A stretch of 64,000 nt of DNA from an uncultured Lachnospiraceae bacterium (lineage in GTDB: Bacteria > Bacillota > Clostridia > Lachnospirales > Lachnospiraceae). A model generated the notes under the pieces. The model was given only the letters and a program-made list of their open reading frames with translations, made no database searches and was not told the DNA's origin. The position numbers and the translations under genes are program-made. Below, piece by piece: positions 8,646 through 17,684 of the stretch. The stretch is from positions 62,001 to 126,000 of the forward strand of contig CATOJY010000004.1 of the NCBI GenBank assembly GCA_951800685.1, read 5' to 3'. Position 1 is the stretch's first letter. Each line of letters starts with the position of its first letter.

Positions 8646-10433
8646 ATGAAAGAGTTGGAGTATCCCTTTGACAGTGAATATATTTTGAAGAAATCAAAGA
8701 AGATTAAGCGGCAGTTATTGGAGAGCAGGACGGATTTCCTTACGAAAAGGATTGCGGTGCTGGGAGGCAGTACGACACATGATATCATCAGGGTTCTGGA
8801 GATCTTTCTCTTGAATCAGGGAATTATGCCGCAGTTTTATGAGTCGGAATACGCACAGTACTGGCAGGATGTGATGTTTGATCATGAGGAATTGACAGCA
8901 TTTGCCCCGGATCTGATCTATATTCATACATCGAACCGGAATGTCACATCTTACCCGGCGGTGACAGACCAGGCGGGGCAGATTGAAGCGTTGCTGGAGG
9001 AACAGTATGCGCATTTCCAGGTAATGTGGGAGAAGATTGCGGACAAGTACCATTGTCCAGTGATACAGAATAACTTTGAGCATCCATTCTACCGGGTGTT
9101 TGGAAACCAGGAAGCAGTCTATGTGCAGGGGCGGATCAGTTTCCTGAACAGGTTGAACGAAAAGTTTTATCAGTATGCGAGGGAACATACGGGTTTCTAC
9201 ATTCACGATATCAATTATCAGGCAGCAGCATACGGACTGGACAGATGGGCAGATCCTTTTTACTGGCATATGTATAAGTACGCCTTGTGTATGCAGGCGA
9301 TTCCAGCGTTTGCCTATAGTCTGTCCAATATCATCAAAGCTGTTTTTGGCAAGAATAAGAAATCCCTGGTGCTGGATCTGGACAATACACTTTGGGGCGG
9401 TATCGTGGGAGACGATGGCGTAGAGAATCTGGAAATTGGACAGGAAACTTCCATGGGGCAGGTCTATGCAGAATTTCAAAGCTATCTCAAAACACACAAA
9501 GAGATCGGCGTGATGCTCAACGTCAATTCCAAAAATGAATATGAGAATGCCATCGCCGGGCTGGAGCATCCGGAAGGGGTACTGAGACCAGACGATTTTA
9601 TTCTGATCAAGGCAAACTGGGAGCCAAAGAGCAAAAACATTGTGGAGATCGCCAATGAGATGAACGTTTTGCCGGACAGTCTGGTATTCGTGGATGACAA
9701 TCCGGCAGAGAGGGAGATTGTGGCGGCGCAGGTGCCAGGAGTGGCGGTACCTGCGATGGGCAGGCCGGAGCAGTATATCCGTATATTGGATCATGCAGGA
9801 TTTTTTGAAGTGACACAACTGTCAGAAGATGACAGGAAACGCAATGAAATGTATAAGGCAAATCTGGATAGGCAGAAACAACAGCAAAACTTCGGTGATT
9901 ATAGAGAATATCTGCGTTCGCTTGAGATGAAAGGGACAATCAGGCCGTTTGAGCCCATGTACATGGCGCGGATTGCCCAACTGACGAACAAGAGCAATCA
10001 GTTTAATCTGACTACGAAGCGCTGCACACAGAGCCAGATCGAGCAGTTTGCAGTAACCGATGCCTATATTACACGGTATGGAAAACTGGAGGATAAGTTT
10101 GGTGACAATGGTGTCGTTTCTGTTGTGATCGGAAGGAAAGATGAGGTGGAAAGCGTACTGCACTTAGAGCTATGGCTGATGAGCTGCCGGGTATTGAAGC
10201 GGGATATGGAATATGCCATGATGGACAGTGTGGTGGAAGCCTGCCAGAAATGTGGGATTCGTACGATCCTGGGATATTATTATCCCACAGCGAAAAATGG
10301 AATGGTGAAAGAGTTCTATGGAGTGATGGGATTTGTGAAGACTCATGAGGACGAGGAGGGAAACAGCTGCTGGAAATTTGAGATTGGGGATAATTATGGG
10401 AAGAAGAATACGGTGATCACGGTGGAAGGATAG
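8646..10433 (+). CDS. FkbH-like HAD-IIIC family protein
   Basis: About 595 residues in three parts. An N-terminal SGNH-like region begins near residue 36 with VLGGSTTHDI. A HAD-IIIC domain follows, with DLDNTLWGG (Asp244, Asp246) and the later FVDDNPAERE. The C-terminal part is GNAT-like (about 430-595). FkbH-family enzymes take 1,3-bisphosphoglycerate, remove phosphate and load a glyceryl group on an acyl carrier protein; polyketide loci then use glyceryl-ACP. Here the next gene is an acyl carrier protein but no synthase is present, so another acceptor such as a glycan is plausible. ATG 8646 is chosen for its AGGGAGG site; upstream codons in the same frame lack one. Confidence 0.85.
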   Translation: MKELEYPFDSEYILKKSKKIKRQLLESRTDFLTKRIAVLGGSTTHDIIRVLEIFLLNQGIMPQFYESEYAQYWQDVMFDHEELTAFAPDLIYIHTSNRNVTSYPAVTDQAGQIEALLEEQYAHFQVMWEKIADKYHCPVIQNNFEHPFYRVFGNQEAVYVQGRISFLNRLNEKFYQYAREHTGFYIHDINYQAAAYGLDRWADPFYWHMYKYALCMQAIPAFAYSLSNIIKAVFGKNKKSLVLDLDNTLWGGIVGDDGVENLEIGQETSMGQVYAEFQSYLKTHKEIGVMLNVNSKNEYENAIAGLEHPEGVLRPDDFILIKANWEPKSKNIVEIANEMNVLPDSLVFVDDNPAEREIVAAQVPGVAVPAMGRPEQYIRILDHAGFFEVTQLSEDDRKRNEMYKANLDRQKQQQNFGDYREYLRSLEMKGTIRPFEPMYMARIAQLTNKSNQFNLTTKRCTQSQIEQFAVTDAYITRYGKLEDKFGDNGVVSVVIGRKDEVESVLHLELWLMSCRVLKRDMEYAMMDSVVEACQKCGIRTILGYYYPTAKNGMVKEFYGVMGFVKTHEDEEGNSCWKFEIGDNYGKKNTVITVEG

Positions 10434-10486
10434 ATGGCTGGTTTATCTGAACAAGAGGATGGATTATCCTGCATAGAAGGCAATAG

Positions 10487-10515
10487 TTGCCAAACGACCG
10501 AAAAAAGATTATAGT
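10487..10515 (+). promoter_or_regulatory. Candidate sigma-A promoter upstream of the acyl carrier protein gene
   Basis: TTGCCA (10487-10492) is followed after 17 bases by TATAGT (10510-10515), in the 145-base gap between the FkbH-like gene and the acyl carrier protein gene. It would give an extra start for the carrier protein and the following membrane gene. Confidence 0.4.
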
Positions 10516-10578
10516 ATTGTGGAACGGCCTGTGGAGACGAGCTAGATCACCAGGCAGAAAAGAAAATGGAGAAAAGTG

Positions 10579-10821
10579 ATGAGCAGAGAAGAAGTATTTG
10601 AAAAGTTAAACGAAGTATTCAGGGATGTATTTGATGATGAGGAGATCACGGTAGCGGATGCGACAACGGCAGACGATATTGAGGAGTGGGATTCTCTGGA
10701 GCATATCAATCTTTTGGCAGCGGTAGAGCAGGAGTTCGGTATGAAATTTAGCATGGGACAGGTGGTCTCCATGAAGAATGTGGGTGAGATGGCGGATATC
10801 ATTCTTAGCCAGATCAGTTAA
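10579..10821 (+). CDS. Acyl carrier protein
   Basis: An 80-residue acidic protein with the four-helix carrier layout and the phosphopantetheine attachment motif EWDSLEHINL (Ser39). It needs a phosphopantetheinyl transferase encoded elsewhere. Its place directly after the FkbH-like gene marks it as the likely partner that carries the loaded acyl group. The ATG at 10579 follows GGAGAAAAG; a GTG one codon earlier is also possible. It is distinct from the housekeeping fatty-acid carrier by context, although sequence alone cannot prove its cargo. Confidence 0.9.
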   Translation: MSREEVFEKLNEVFRDVFDDEEITVADATTADDIEEWDSLEHINLLAAVEQEFGMKFSMGQVVSMKNVGEMADIILSQIS

Positions 10822-10888
10822 GGCGGCCCTGGGATTTTGCAGGACAGGATCGTGCAGTTAGGATAAAGGGAAAGTTGGTAAAGGCGGG

Positions 10889-12433
10889 ATGGCGGATCGG
10901 ATCATCAACAGAGTAGAGGAATTCTATCATTGGTTGGAGAAACTTGGCAGAAAGAAAGAAGCAGCGCTTGCATGGAGTTTTTTTGCCGTGCTTGTGTTCG
11001 GTGTTGTGATGTTTATGGGAACGCTGACGTCGGGGTTTCATCTGGTGGACGATTGGGAATTCGCCAAATATGTGGATTGGATGACGCTGGAAGGAAGAAG
11101 CCTTTGGGATTGTCTGAAAGAAGCAGTAGGATACGACCTGACCATGCGGTTCCGGCCTCTGTATTATATCAACCGCGTGCTGATGGCAGCGGTATTCGGC
11201 ATTAATCTGACAGCAATGTCGGTTATTAAGGCGGCAGAGATCGTGGCAGCGCTTGTGCTTCTTTATTATTGTGCCAGGCAGATGAAATGTAACATGGTCT
11301 ATGCGGCACTCTTTGCTTTGACTGTGCTTGTGGGTTACCAGTCTGCGGTCTGGTGGAAGTTAGGGCCGCAGGAATCTTATGATATTATGATGTTTGCGCT
11401 GGGGTTTTATCTTTTGCTCAAATGGCTCAGGACAGGGCGCAGATGGTATTCTTTTGGCAGTATAGGTGCCTTTTTCCTGATGTCGGTTTATAAGGAGCCA
11501 TTTATTCTGACCCTGCCTTTTGTGGGTCTGTATGTGCTGTATGAGGAAATGCAGGGCAGGAAAGTGACATTCCTGCATCTCTGGGAGGCGGTGAAGTGCA
11601 GACTGCCGTATCTTCTTGCACTGGGACTTATTTTTGTAGTGGAAATGTTTCTGATCGTGTTTGTGATCGGTACGAACAATTATTCCTATGTGGGGCTGGA
11701 TGAGAGTGTCACCATGGAGCAGTACGTGCAGGCGTGGAGTCTGGCGGCGCATACAGATCTGAAATGGTATGTGAGATTCGGAGTTGTGCTGGGGTTGATC
11801 TTCCTGACTTATTGGGAGCAGTTTAAGAAACTTGGCTGGGAGATTCTGCTGGCGCTTGCGGTAATCGTCCCGCAGTGTGTCAGTTACAGTAAGACTTCCA
11901 TGACAGAACGGTATCTGTTGCCTTGTGTTCTGGGATTTGCCTTTTTCTTTGTGATCGTGGGATGCAATTTCAGGCCATTAAGCGGAAAGAGAAGAATCGT
12001 CTATGTACTATGTCTGTTTCTGATGCTGGCGGCACATGGAAGGGTTGTGCTGCGGGAAGCGGCGTATTTTACTTACCGGGGAGAGAGCATTAAAACGATG
12101 ATGGAGTCTACGCTGGAGCTGGTGCAGGGGACAGATCGAAAAGTGCTGTCGTGCTTTGCGCCAAATCTGGAAGGAAACAGGACCATGTATTACTGGTTCC
12201 GGCTCCATGGATATGATGAAGTTTTCTATTGGGAAGAGGAAGAGAATAAGATAAACCGCTCATTTGGTCCAAGGGAAGACGAACAGGCAGCGTTTGAGGA
12301 GATCGACGTTGTGGTGATGTACAACCAGGAAGACCGGCACTGGTGCTATGAGCCGAGTCTTGACCTGCATGGTTTCAAAGAAATAAACTGTGGCACGATC
12401 ACCATGTATGTCAGGGAAGAAATAGCGCCGTGA
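10889..12433 (+). CDS. Polytopic membrane protein, probable GT-C-type transferase
   Basis: A 514-residue protein with about ten hydrophobic helices. After the first helix comes the acidic motif FHLVDDWEFAKYVDWM, in the position of the catalytic Asp motif of GT-C glycosyltransferases. A small soluble domain follows the last helix (about residues 390-514). It lies 67 bases after the acyl carrier gene and shares its direction. It may transfer a lipid-linked sugar, or take part in the use of the ACP-bound group. The latter is inference only. Confidence 0.65.
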   Translation: MADRIINRVEEFYHWLEKLGRKKEAALAWSFFAVLVFGVVMFMGTLTSGFHLVDDWEFAKYVDWMTLEGRSLWDCLKEAVGYDLTMRFRPLYYINRVLMAAVFGINLTAMSVIKAAEIVAALVLLYYCARQMKCNMVYAALFALTVLVGYQSAVWWKLGPQESYDIMMFALGFYLLLKWLRTGRRWYSFGSIGAFFLMSVYKEPFILTLPFVGLYVLYEEMQGRKVTFLHLWEAVKCRLPYLLALGLIFVVEMFLIVFVIGTNNYSYVGLDESVTMEQYVQAWSLAAHTDLKWYVRFGVVLGLIFLTYWEQFKKLGWEILLALAVIVPQCVSYSKTSMTERYLLPCVLGFAFFFVIVGCNFRPLSGKRRIVYVLCLFLMLAAHGRVVLREAAYFTYRGESIKTMMESTLELVQGTDRKVLSCFAPNLEGNRTMYYWFRLHGYDEVFYWEEEENKINRSFGPREDEQAAFEEIDVVVMYNQEDRHWCYEPSLDLHGFKEINCGTITMYVREEIAP

Positions 12434-12466
12434 GAGGCGCGGCGGCCGTAGCGGACGCAGATTCGT

Positions 12467-12877
12467 CTAGGAGGAGAGATCCTTTTCGAGCAGTTCGATC
12501 ATGCCGGCGGAGGCGCTTGTCAGGAAGACAACACGGCGGCCGCCTAATGCCGGGGCCGGGGTGGGCGTGTCAATGGCAAGGAAACCGTCTGCGGTCAGCT
12601 CTGCAGCGGAAGCGTCAAGATCAACGGTTTCGTAGCAGATATGATAGGGACTGTTCTTATATTTTTTCATGAGACCTGAGACAACGGAGTCCGTTGAAAC
12701 GGGGGAAATCAGTTCGATGCGGTAGCCGTCTTTTATCAGAAAACAGATCTTGACATTGCGGAGATCGTCCAGAACGGTGTCCTGTTCGATACGGTAACCG
12801 AGGGCGAGGAAAGCCTGTTTGGCTTTTTCTATCTTTTTGACTAAATAGCCGATATGGTGTACGTCTAAAGACGGCAT
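12467..12877 (-). CDS. VOC family protein (glyoxalase/epimerase fold)
   Basis: A 136-residue single-domain vicinal-oxygen-chelate protein. Candidate metal ligands are His in VHHIGY (residues 6-11), Glu in YRIELIS, His in YHICYETVD and Glu in MIELLEK, the set used by methylmalonyl-CoA epimerase-like members. The start at 12877 is set by AAGGAG six bases upstream; longer in-frame starts lack a site. It faces the FkbH-like/ACP genes from the opposite strand. A role in handling an acyl thioester or hydroxyacid is plausible from fold and position but unproven. Confidence 0.8.
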   Translation of the reverse strand: MPSLDVHHIGYLVKKIEKAKQAFLALGYRIEQDTVLDDLRNVKICFLIKDGYRIELISPVSTDSVVSGLMKKYKNSPYHICYETVDLDASAAELTADGFLAIDTPTPAPALGGRRVVFLTSASAGMIELLEKDLSS

Positions 12878-13047
12878 GGGCAACTCCTTATCTGTCTGCG
12901 GCATCCGCTGTCTGTAGAGGCAGGACACCTTATTCTATCCATTATTATAAGGGGATCCATAGGGAAATGTAAATAGGAACAATAGACTTGTTACAGGGAA
13001 GCTGAAGGCTGAATTGCTGCGGCTGGGAGAAAGGCATGGTCTGAACA

Positions 13048-13482
13048 ATGAAAACGCTGTTTATGAAATACAAGGATTTTATCATGGAAGTGATCCATTT
13101 TGGCATGGTAGGCGTGATTAATACTTTCATGGGGTGGGTTATTATGGCAGTGCTCTATAACCTGATCCATATGAATTACTGGCTGTCCAGCGGAATCTCT
13201 TACTTTATCGGGAGTGTTTTTTCCTATTACGCAAACAGCAAGGTGACTTTTAAGGTAGAGCATAAGGATAAGTGGCTGCCCTGGCGCTTTGCGTTAAACA
13301 TTATCGTATGTTATCTGGCGGCGTTTGGTGTGGCGCAGCCACTTGTGGAAAAGGTACTTGCAGCGCAGCCGAAGGTGATCGTGGACAATGTAGCGATGAT
13401 CCTTGGGATGGGTATCTTTATTGTCATGAATTTCTTTGGCCAGAAATTGTTTGTATTCCGGAAAAGAAAACAGCAGGCATAG
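13048..13482 (+). CDS. GtrA-like family membrane protein
   Basis: A 144-residue protein with four hydrophobic helices and the family pattern FGMVGVINTFMGW near the N-terminus and FVFRKRK at the end. GtrA proteins are thought to flip polyprenyl-phosphate-linked sugars made by a GtrB-type GT2. The start at 13048 is the first in-frame ATG; the ribosome site (AAAGG) is distant, and the ATG at 13063 is an alternative. The next gene starts 30 bases downstream, suggesting one transcript with the GT-C-like protein that may consume the flipped sugar. Confidence 0.85.
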   Translation: MKTLFMKYKDFIMEVIHFGMVGVINTFMGWVIMAVLYNLIHMNYWLSSGISYFIGSVFSYYANSKVTFKVEHKDKWLPWRFALNIIVCYLAAFGVAQPLVEKVLAAQPKVIVDNVAMILGMGIFIVMNFFGQKLFVFRKRKQQA

Positions 13483-13512
13483 AGAAAAGCAGAGGGAAAG
13501 GGCAGAGCGTCC

Positions 13513-15279
13513 ATGAGAAAATTGACGGAACAAAGATGGTTCCTTTGGACAACAAAATATTGGTTTCTCTTTCCAATTGGCGGCTTTCTGCTTCTGACAG
13601 CAGGAGTCCTCTTCGGATATGGGGAACACAGCTACATTGCTGTACATGATAATATGGATCTGTTTCTTGCGCAGTTCCAGATGTTGAAGAATACGGACAG
13701 TTTCTTACGACATGGCGTGGAGATTCCCTTTTTGGGTGGGATTGACAGGGATAATCTTCCCTCGGAACTTTCTCTTTACAGCATGTTATATATGCTTTTC
13801 CCTACGTATACTGCGTATGTGGCAGGCATTCTGGGTAAAATATTGTTGGGGATGTTTTCTTTCCGTCTGTTATCGGGAGAACTTTTTCCTGACAAGTGTG
13901 TCGTTTACAGGCCTGTCATTTATATGACGGGATTTGCATATGGCATCATCTGGTTCTTTCCGGCGTTTGGATTCGCATTTGCCTCGATCCCGTTGTGTAT
14001 CTATCTGTTAGTCAAGATTTACAGGCATGGGGGGAAGGGATGGTATCTGGCGCTGTTTATGTATCCCCTGGTGTCTTATTTTTCTTATCACGGAATTTTT
14101 ATACTGGGTTACCTGGTCATTGCGATCCTGTGGCTGTCTATCCGGGACAAAAAGCCGGCGTGGACGCTTATAGTGGCTTTGGTGGTGCTCTCGTTTGGCT
14201 ATGTGGGATGTGAGTACAGGCTGTTTGGGCAGATGCTTCTGGGGGAGGAGGAGACAATCCGGTCCTCCATCGTCAATGCAGACTTAACGGTGACGGAAAT
14301 CCTGCAGGAGATTTACACGGTCTGGAAAGAAGGGATTTTCCATGCAGACGGCGTGCATGGGAAGGTAGCGCTCCCGGTCTGTATGGTCTATTTTGTGATT
14401 CTCAATGGCAGCTATCTGTATGAGAGACAGTGGAAGAAGATTTTTCGTGACCCGTTTAATTTCCTGATGGCATTTCTTGTGTTTAACAGTATTATTTATG
14501 GACTGTATGATTTTGGCCCCCTCAGGAGGTTGGTGGAGATGCTGATCCCGCCGCTGGAGGGGTGGCAGTTTAACCGGACGATCTTTTTCAATCCTTTTCT
14601 CTGGTATGCAGCGCTGTTTCTTGTACTGATCCGGCTTTATGACAGAGGGATCTGGGCGATGTGGGCGGCGAATGTCATTATCTGTATTGCAGTCCTGGCG
14701 GTGATTCTGACGCCCAACCGCTATAACGACCTGTATTTTACATGTTATAACAGGGCTTATGAATATTTTCATGGAAGTGAAGTGGACGAACTGGATTATG
14801 AACAGTTCTACGCCCAGGAACTTTTTGCCAGGATCAAGGAAGAAATCGGGTATCAAGGGGAATGGTCAGCAGCCTATGGCATGCATCCCGCGGTCTTAGA
14901 ATATAATGGCATCGCCACATTGGATGGTTACCTGGGGTTTTATCCGCAGCAATATAAAGAGGATTTCCGCAAAATCATCGCACCGGCCTTAGAGCGGGTA
15001 GAACAGACGCGGATATATTATGACGACTGGGGCGCCAGGGCTTATCTGTATTCGGGGACGGATTTAAGCATTGTCAGCGCGACGAAAACGGTGTATGCTA
15101 CGGATAATGATATTTATATTGATGGAAACGCTTTCCAGGAGCTGGGAGGGGTCTATATTTTCTCCCGGATTGCGTTGACCAATGCCGGGGAGGCTGGATT
15201 GAAGCTGCTGATGAGCGAGACGGCGGAGGATGGCAGCTGTACGGTCTATGTGTACAAGGCTGCCGGACTGGAGAACTGA
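13513..15279 (+). CDS. Polytopic membrane protein, DUF6044/GT-C-like
   Basis: A 588-residue integral membrane protein. After the first helix it reads YGEHSYIAVHDNMDLFLAQF, an acidic external motif seen in a family I recall as DUF6044, near GT-C enzymes. About ten helices are followed by a C-terminal soluble region of about 160 residues. It immediately follows the GtrA-like gene. A three-part system (GtrB-type synthase, GtrA-type flippase, polytopic transferase) would explain the grouping. Acceptor and donor are unknown. Confidence 0.68.
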   Translation: MRKLTEQRWFLWTTKYWFLFPIGGFLLLTAGVLFGYGEHSYIAVHDNMDLFLAQFQMLKNTDSFLRHGVEIPFLGGIDRDNLPSELSLYSMLYMLFPTYTAYVAGILGKILLGMFSFRLLSGELFPDKCVVYRPVIYMTGFAYGIIWFFPAFGFAFASIPLCIYLLVKIYRHGGKGWYLALFMYPLVSYFSYHGIFILGYLVIAILWLSIRDKKPAWTLIVALVVLSFGYVGCEYRLFGQMLLGEEETIRSSIVNADLTVTEILQEIYTVWKEGIFHADGVHGKVALPVCMVYFVILNGSYLYERQWKKIFRDPFNFLMAFLVFNSIIYGLYDFGPLRRLVEMLIPPLEGWQFNRTIFFNPFLWYAALFLVLIRLYDRGIWAMWAANVIICIAVLAVILTPNRYNDLYFTCYNRAYEYFHGSEVDELDYEQFYAQELFARIKEEIGYQGEWSAAYGMHPAVLEYNGIATLDGYLGFYPQQYKEDFRKIIAPALERVEQTRIYYDDWGARAYLYSGTDLSIVSATKTVYATDNDIYIDGNAFQELGGVYIFSRIALTNAGEAGLKLLMSETAEDGSCTVYVYKAAGLEN

Positions 15280-15419
15280 CCAGTCCAGAAAGGGAACGGC
15301 CGAGGAAAAGCAGAATCCAGAGGGGCAGACGGAGGTCTGCGTTGCTGATACAAAAACAGGAAAGTGATTTATCCCTGTGGCCCCAAACCGCAGGGAAAGA
15401 GAAAGGCATGGTGATCTAT

Positions 15420-16400
15420 ATGTCAATAAGAGTACACAATTTTGCAGGCGTGCTGGGTTGGAATGCCAGAAAATTTCTTCCCAGACTGTCGAGCGAGAGC
15501 TATTTAAAACTGCAGTTTATCTCCAGGAGGAGGCAGCAGCGCAAGTATATTGATTATTTTTACAGCCAGAAGGAGACGCCCCATCCGGTGGTGGTGAATC
15601 TGGAGACGGTCAACCGCTGTAACAGCACATGCGAGTTCTGTACGGCCAATATCAATGCGGAGAAGCGTCCCTACAAGAAGATTGACGAGAACCTGTACTA
15701 TTCCGTGATCGACCAGCTTCGTGATTGGGGATATAAGGGACATCTGACACTGTACGGCAACAATGAGCCGTGGCTGGACAACCGTATTGTGGAGTTCCAC
15801 AAGTATGCCAGGGAGCAGCTTCCAGAGGCTTTCATCTTCGTATCGACCAACGGATTACTGTTGAATGTGGATAAAGTGAAGGAAATCGTACCCTATGTGA
15901 ATCAGCTGATCATCAATAACTATGGCATGAGTATGAAGATGCATGACAATGTACAGGTGATATACGAATATGTGAAAGCGCATCCGGAGGAGTTTAAGGA
16001 TGTGGATATTCTGATCCAGATCCGTTATCTGAAGGAAGTATTGACAAATAGGGCGGGCAGCGCGCCGAATAAGCAGTCTGCAGGTAAGGTGATCAAGGAG
16101 ACTTGTCTGATGCCTTATACGGATATGTGGATCATGCCCAACGGTAAGATGGGCATCTGCTGCTGTGACAATTTCGAGACAACAGAGCTGGCGGATCTGA
16201 ACAAAGTTTCCTTAAAGGAAGGATGGAGCAGCGCCAAATACCGGGAGCTGCGGGATGCGGTGCGGGATGGCAGACAGAATTATCCTTTCTGTAAATACTG
16301 TGACTTCATCGACGCCGGACTGCGTATGGATGCGGTGAATGACGTGCTCAAGCATCATGATCAGATGCATGGCGCCAGACAGTCGGTATTCAGAAAGTAA
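15420..16400 (+). CDS. Radical SAM/SPASM domain protein
   Basis: About 326 residues. The radical SAM cluster motif CNSTCEFC gives Cys67, Cys71 and Cys74. Gly-rich and strand-end motifs follow (LTLYGNNEPWLD). The C-terminal SPASM-like region has Cys residues in ETCLMPYTDMWIMPNGK, ICCCDNF and FCKYCDF, enough for an auxiliary iron-sulfur cluster. Such enzymes modify peptides, sugars or cofactors by radical chemistry. In this glycan locus a sugar or lipid-linked substrate is possible. The start may be ATG 15420 (GGTGAT upstream) or ATG 15408; both are weak. Small peptide substrates were looked for nearby and not seen. Confidence 0.85.
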   Translation: MSIRVHNFAGVLGWNARKFLPRLSSESYLKLQFISRRRQQRKYIDYFYSQKETPHPVVVNLETVNRCNSTCEFCTANINAEKRPYKKIDENLYYSVIDQLRDWGYKGHLTLYGNNEPWLDNRIVEFHKYAREQLPEAFIFVSTNGLLLNVDKVKEIVPYVNQLIINNYGMSMKMHDNVQVIYEYVKAHPEEFKDVDILIQIRYLKEVLTNRAGSAPNKQSAGKVIKETCLMPYTDMWIMPNGKMGICCCDNFETTELADLNKVSLKEGWSSAKYRELRDAVRDGRQNYPFCKYCDFIDAGLRMDAVNDVLKHHDQMHGARQSVFRK

Positions 16401-16462
16401 GGAAGCGCCTTGTTTAGGGAATTTTCCAGTGTGAGAGAAGCAAAGAAAGTGTGAAGAGACAG

Positions 16463-17323
16463 ATGAAAAGAAAGAGATGGATGTGTGTGCCGTTTTGCCT
16501 GGCGGCGATGTTGTTGTCATCCTGTGCCTTCTTACAGGAAGCGGGAGACAATAGGGAGGCGGAGGAAGAGAACGAAAGGGAGGATAGCGCTGTACCAGGA
16601 GAGTTGTCAGGAACGGATCCGGTCAGACTTTCTATTCTGGGAGACAGCATTTCCACCTTCGAGGGGTGGATCCCGGAGGGAAACAGCGTTTTCTATCCAC
16701 ACAATGGCGCGGTAGAAGATGTGTCACAGACTTGGTGGAAGATTGTGCTGGAAGAAGCAGAAATCACCTTGTGTGCGAATGGCTCCAGTTCCGGCAGTAC
16801 CTGTTTCGGAGATTCCAGGGTGCAAGACCCCATGATTGGCAGCAGTGACCACAGGATTTCCCAGTTGGCCGGGCCAGAAGGAGAAGAGCCGGATATTATT
16901 CTTGTATATATGGGTTCCAACGATGTGGTGCAGAGTGCGCCGGTGGGAGACAACGATGGTCTTCAGGCAGTGGAAGAAGGGCGCGTGGAACAATTCAGCG
17001 ATGCATACACGCTGATTCTTGATAAGCTGGGGCAGGAATATCCTTCGTCACAGATTTACTGCTGTACCTTGCTGCCCCTTGGAGATTGGGGAACGGAGGA
17101 GCAACCTTTTGTACCCTTTGTCAACGGACAGAATCTGACATCGGAGGAGTATTCTGACCGGATCCGGGAGATCGCGTCAAACAGAGGGATACCGGTGATT
17201 GATCTGTACCACTGTGGGATTACGTTTGAGAATATGCCGGAAATGACATCTGACGGCATACATCCGACGCCGGAGGGAATGAATAAGATCGCAGATACAG
17301 TGTTGGAGCGTATCGTGAAATAG
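16463..17323 (+). CDS. SGNH-family lipoprotein esterase
   Basis: About 286 residues. A lipoprotein signal ends in LLSSC with Cys21 as the lipid-modified residue, followed by an acidic linker. The SGNH fold shows ILGDSIST (Ser62), the glycine/asparagine blocks NGSSSGST and MGSNDVV, and SDGIHPTPEG (Asp264, His267). It would act outside the membrane, probably on O-acylated carbohydrate. The start could also be GTG 16451; neither has a strong ribosome site. It is the last gene before a double terminator. Confidence 0.85.
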   Translation: MKRKRWMCVPFCLAAMLLSSCAFLQEAGDNREAEEENEREDSAVPGELSGTDPVRLSILGDSISTFEGWIPEGNSVFYPHNGAVEDVSQTWWKIVLEEAEITLCANGSSSGSTCFGDSRVQDPMIGSSDHRISQLAGPEGEEPDIILVYMGSNDVVQSAPVGDNDGLQAVEEGRVEQFSDAYTLILDKLGQEYPSSQIYCCTLLPLGDWGTEEQPFVPFVNGQNLTSEEYSDRIREIASNRGIPVIDLYHCGITFENMPEMTSDGIHPTPEGMNKIADTVLERIVK

Positions 17324-17351
17324 AAGACGGAAAGAAGCGGTGTATGATCAG

Positions 17352-17418
17352 CTCTGACGTATTTCCAGAAGAACTTTTGCAAGAAAGAAAACTTCTGGGA
17401 ATCCGTCAGAGTTTTTTT
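17352..17418 (+). terminator. Rho-independent terminator after the SGNH lipoprotein gene
   Basis: CTCTGACG (17352-17359) pairs with CGTCAGAG (17404-17411). Inside, CCAGAAG (17365-17371) pairs with CTTCTGG (17392-17398). Seven T follow directly. Confidence 0.85.
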
Positions 17419-17442
17419 ATGGTATAGGAAATTTCTACGCTT

Positions 17443-17491
17443 ATTCGAGTTCGCGAAGCGAATCTCGTAAACGAGCTATGCTCGTTTTTTT
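17443..17491 (+). terminator. Tandem hairpins ending in a second terminator
   Basis: A hairpin with stem CGAGTTCGC / GCGAA(T)CTCG (17446-17467) is followed by a perfect 8-bp stem AAACGAGC (17469-17476) with GCTCGTTT (17480-17487) and more T. The CTCG arm of the first hairpin can also pair with the CGAG of the second. This sits in the 361-base gap 17324-17684. The rest of the gap is AT-rich, includes a weak AAAAACTT/AAGTTTTT inverted pair, and shows no gene. Confidence 0.6.
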
Positions 17492-17684
17492 ATTGGAGAG
17501 GTGTAGTTTGGTTTTTAAGACAATAGAAAGCTTTTTTAAGAATATCTTAATAAAAACTTGAAGAAAACTGGAAGTTTTTATCGTTATGATAAATAGAAAG
17601 AACGAGGAACAAGGACACAACAGCAACAAAAAGGTCATAATGCGCATATGATAACTCACAAAAATAGAATTTGGAGGTATAACC

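Noticed and set aside
8715-9818. Long minus-strand reading frame opposite the FkbH-like gene
   Set aside because: It lies wholly antisense to a gene with clear HAD motifs, is rich in Cys and His without domain sense, and has no ribosome site.
15325-15340. Terminator after the 13513 gene
   Set aside because: GCAGAC/GTCTGC forms a short hairpin but no T-run follows.
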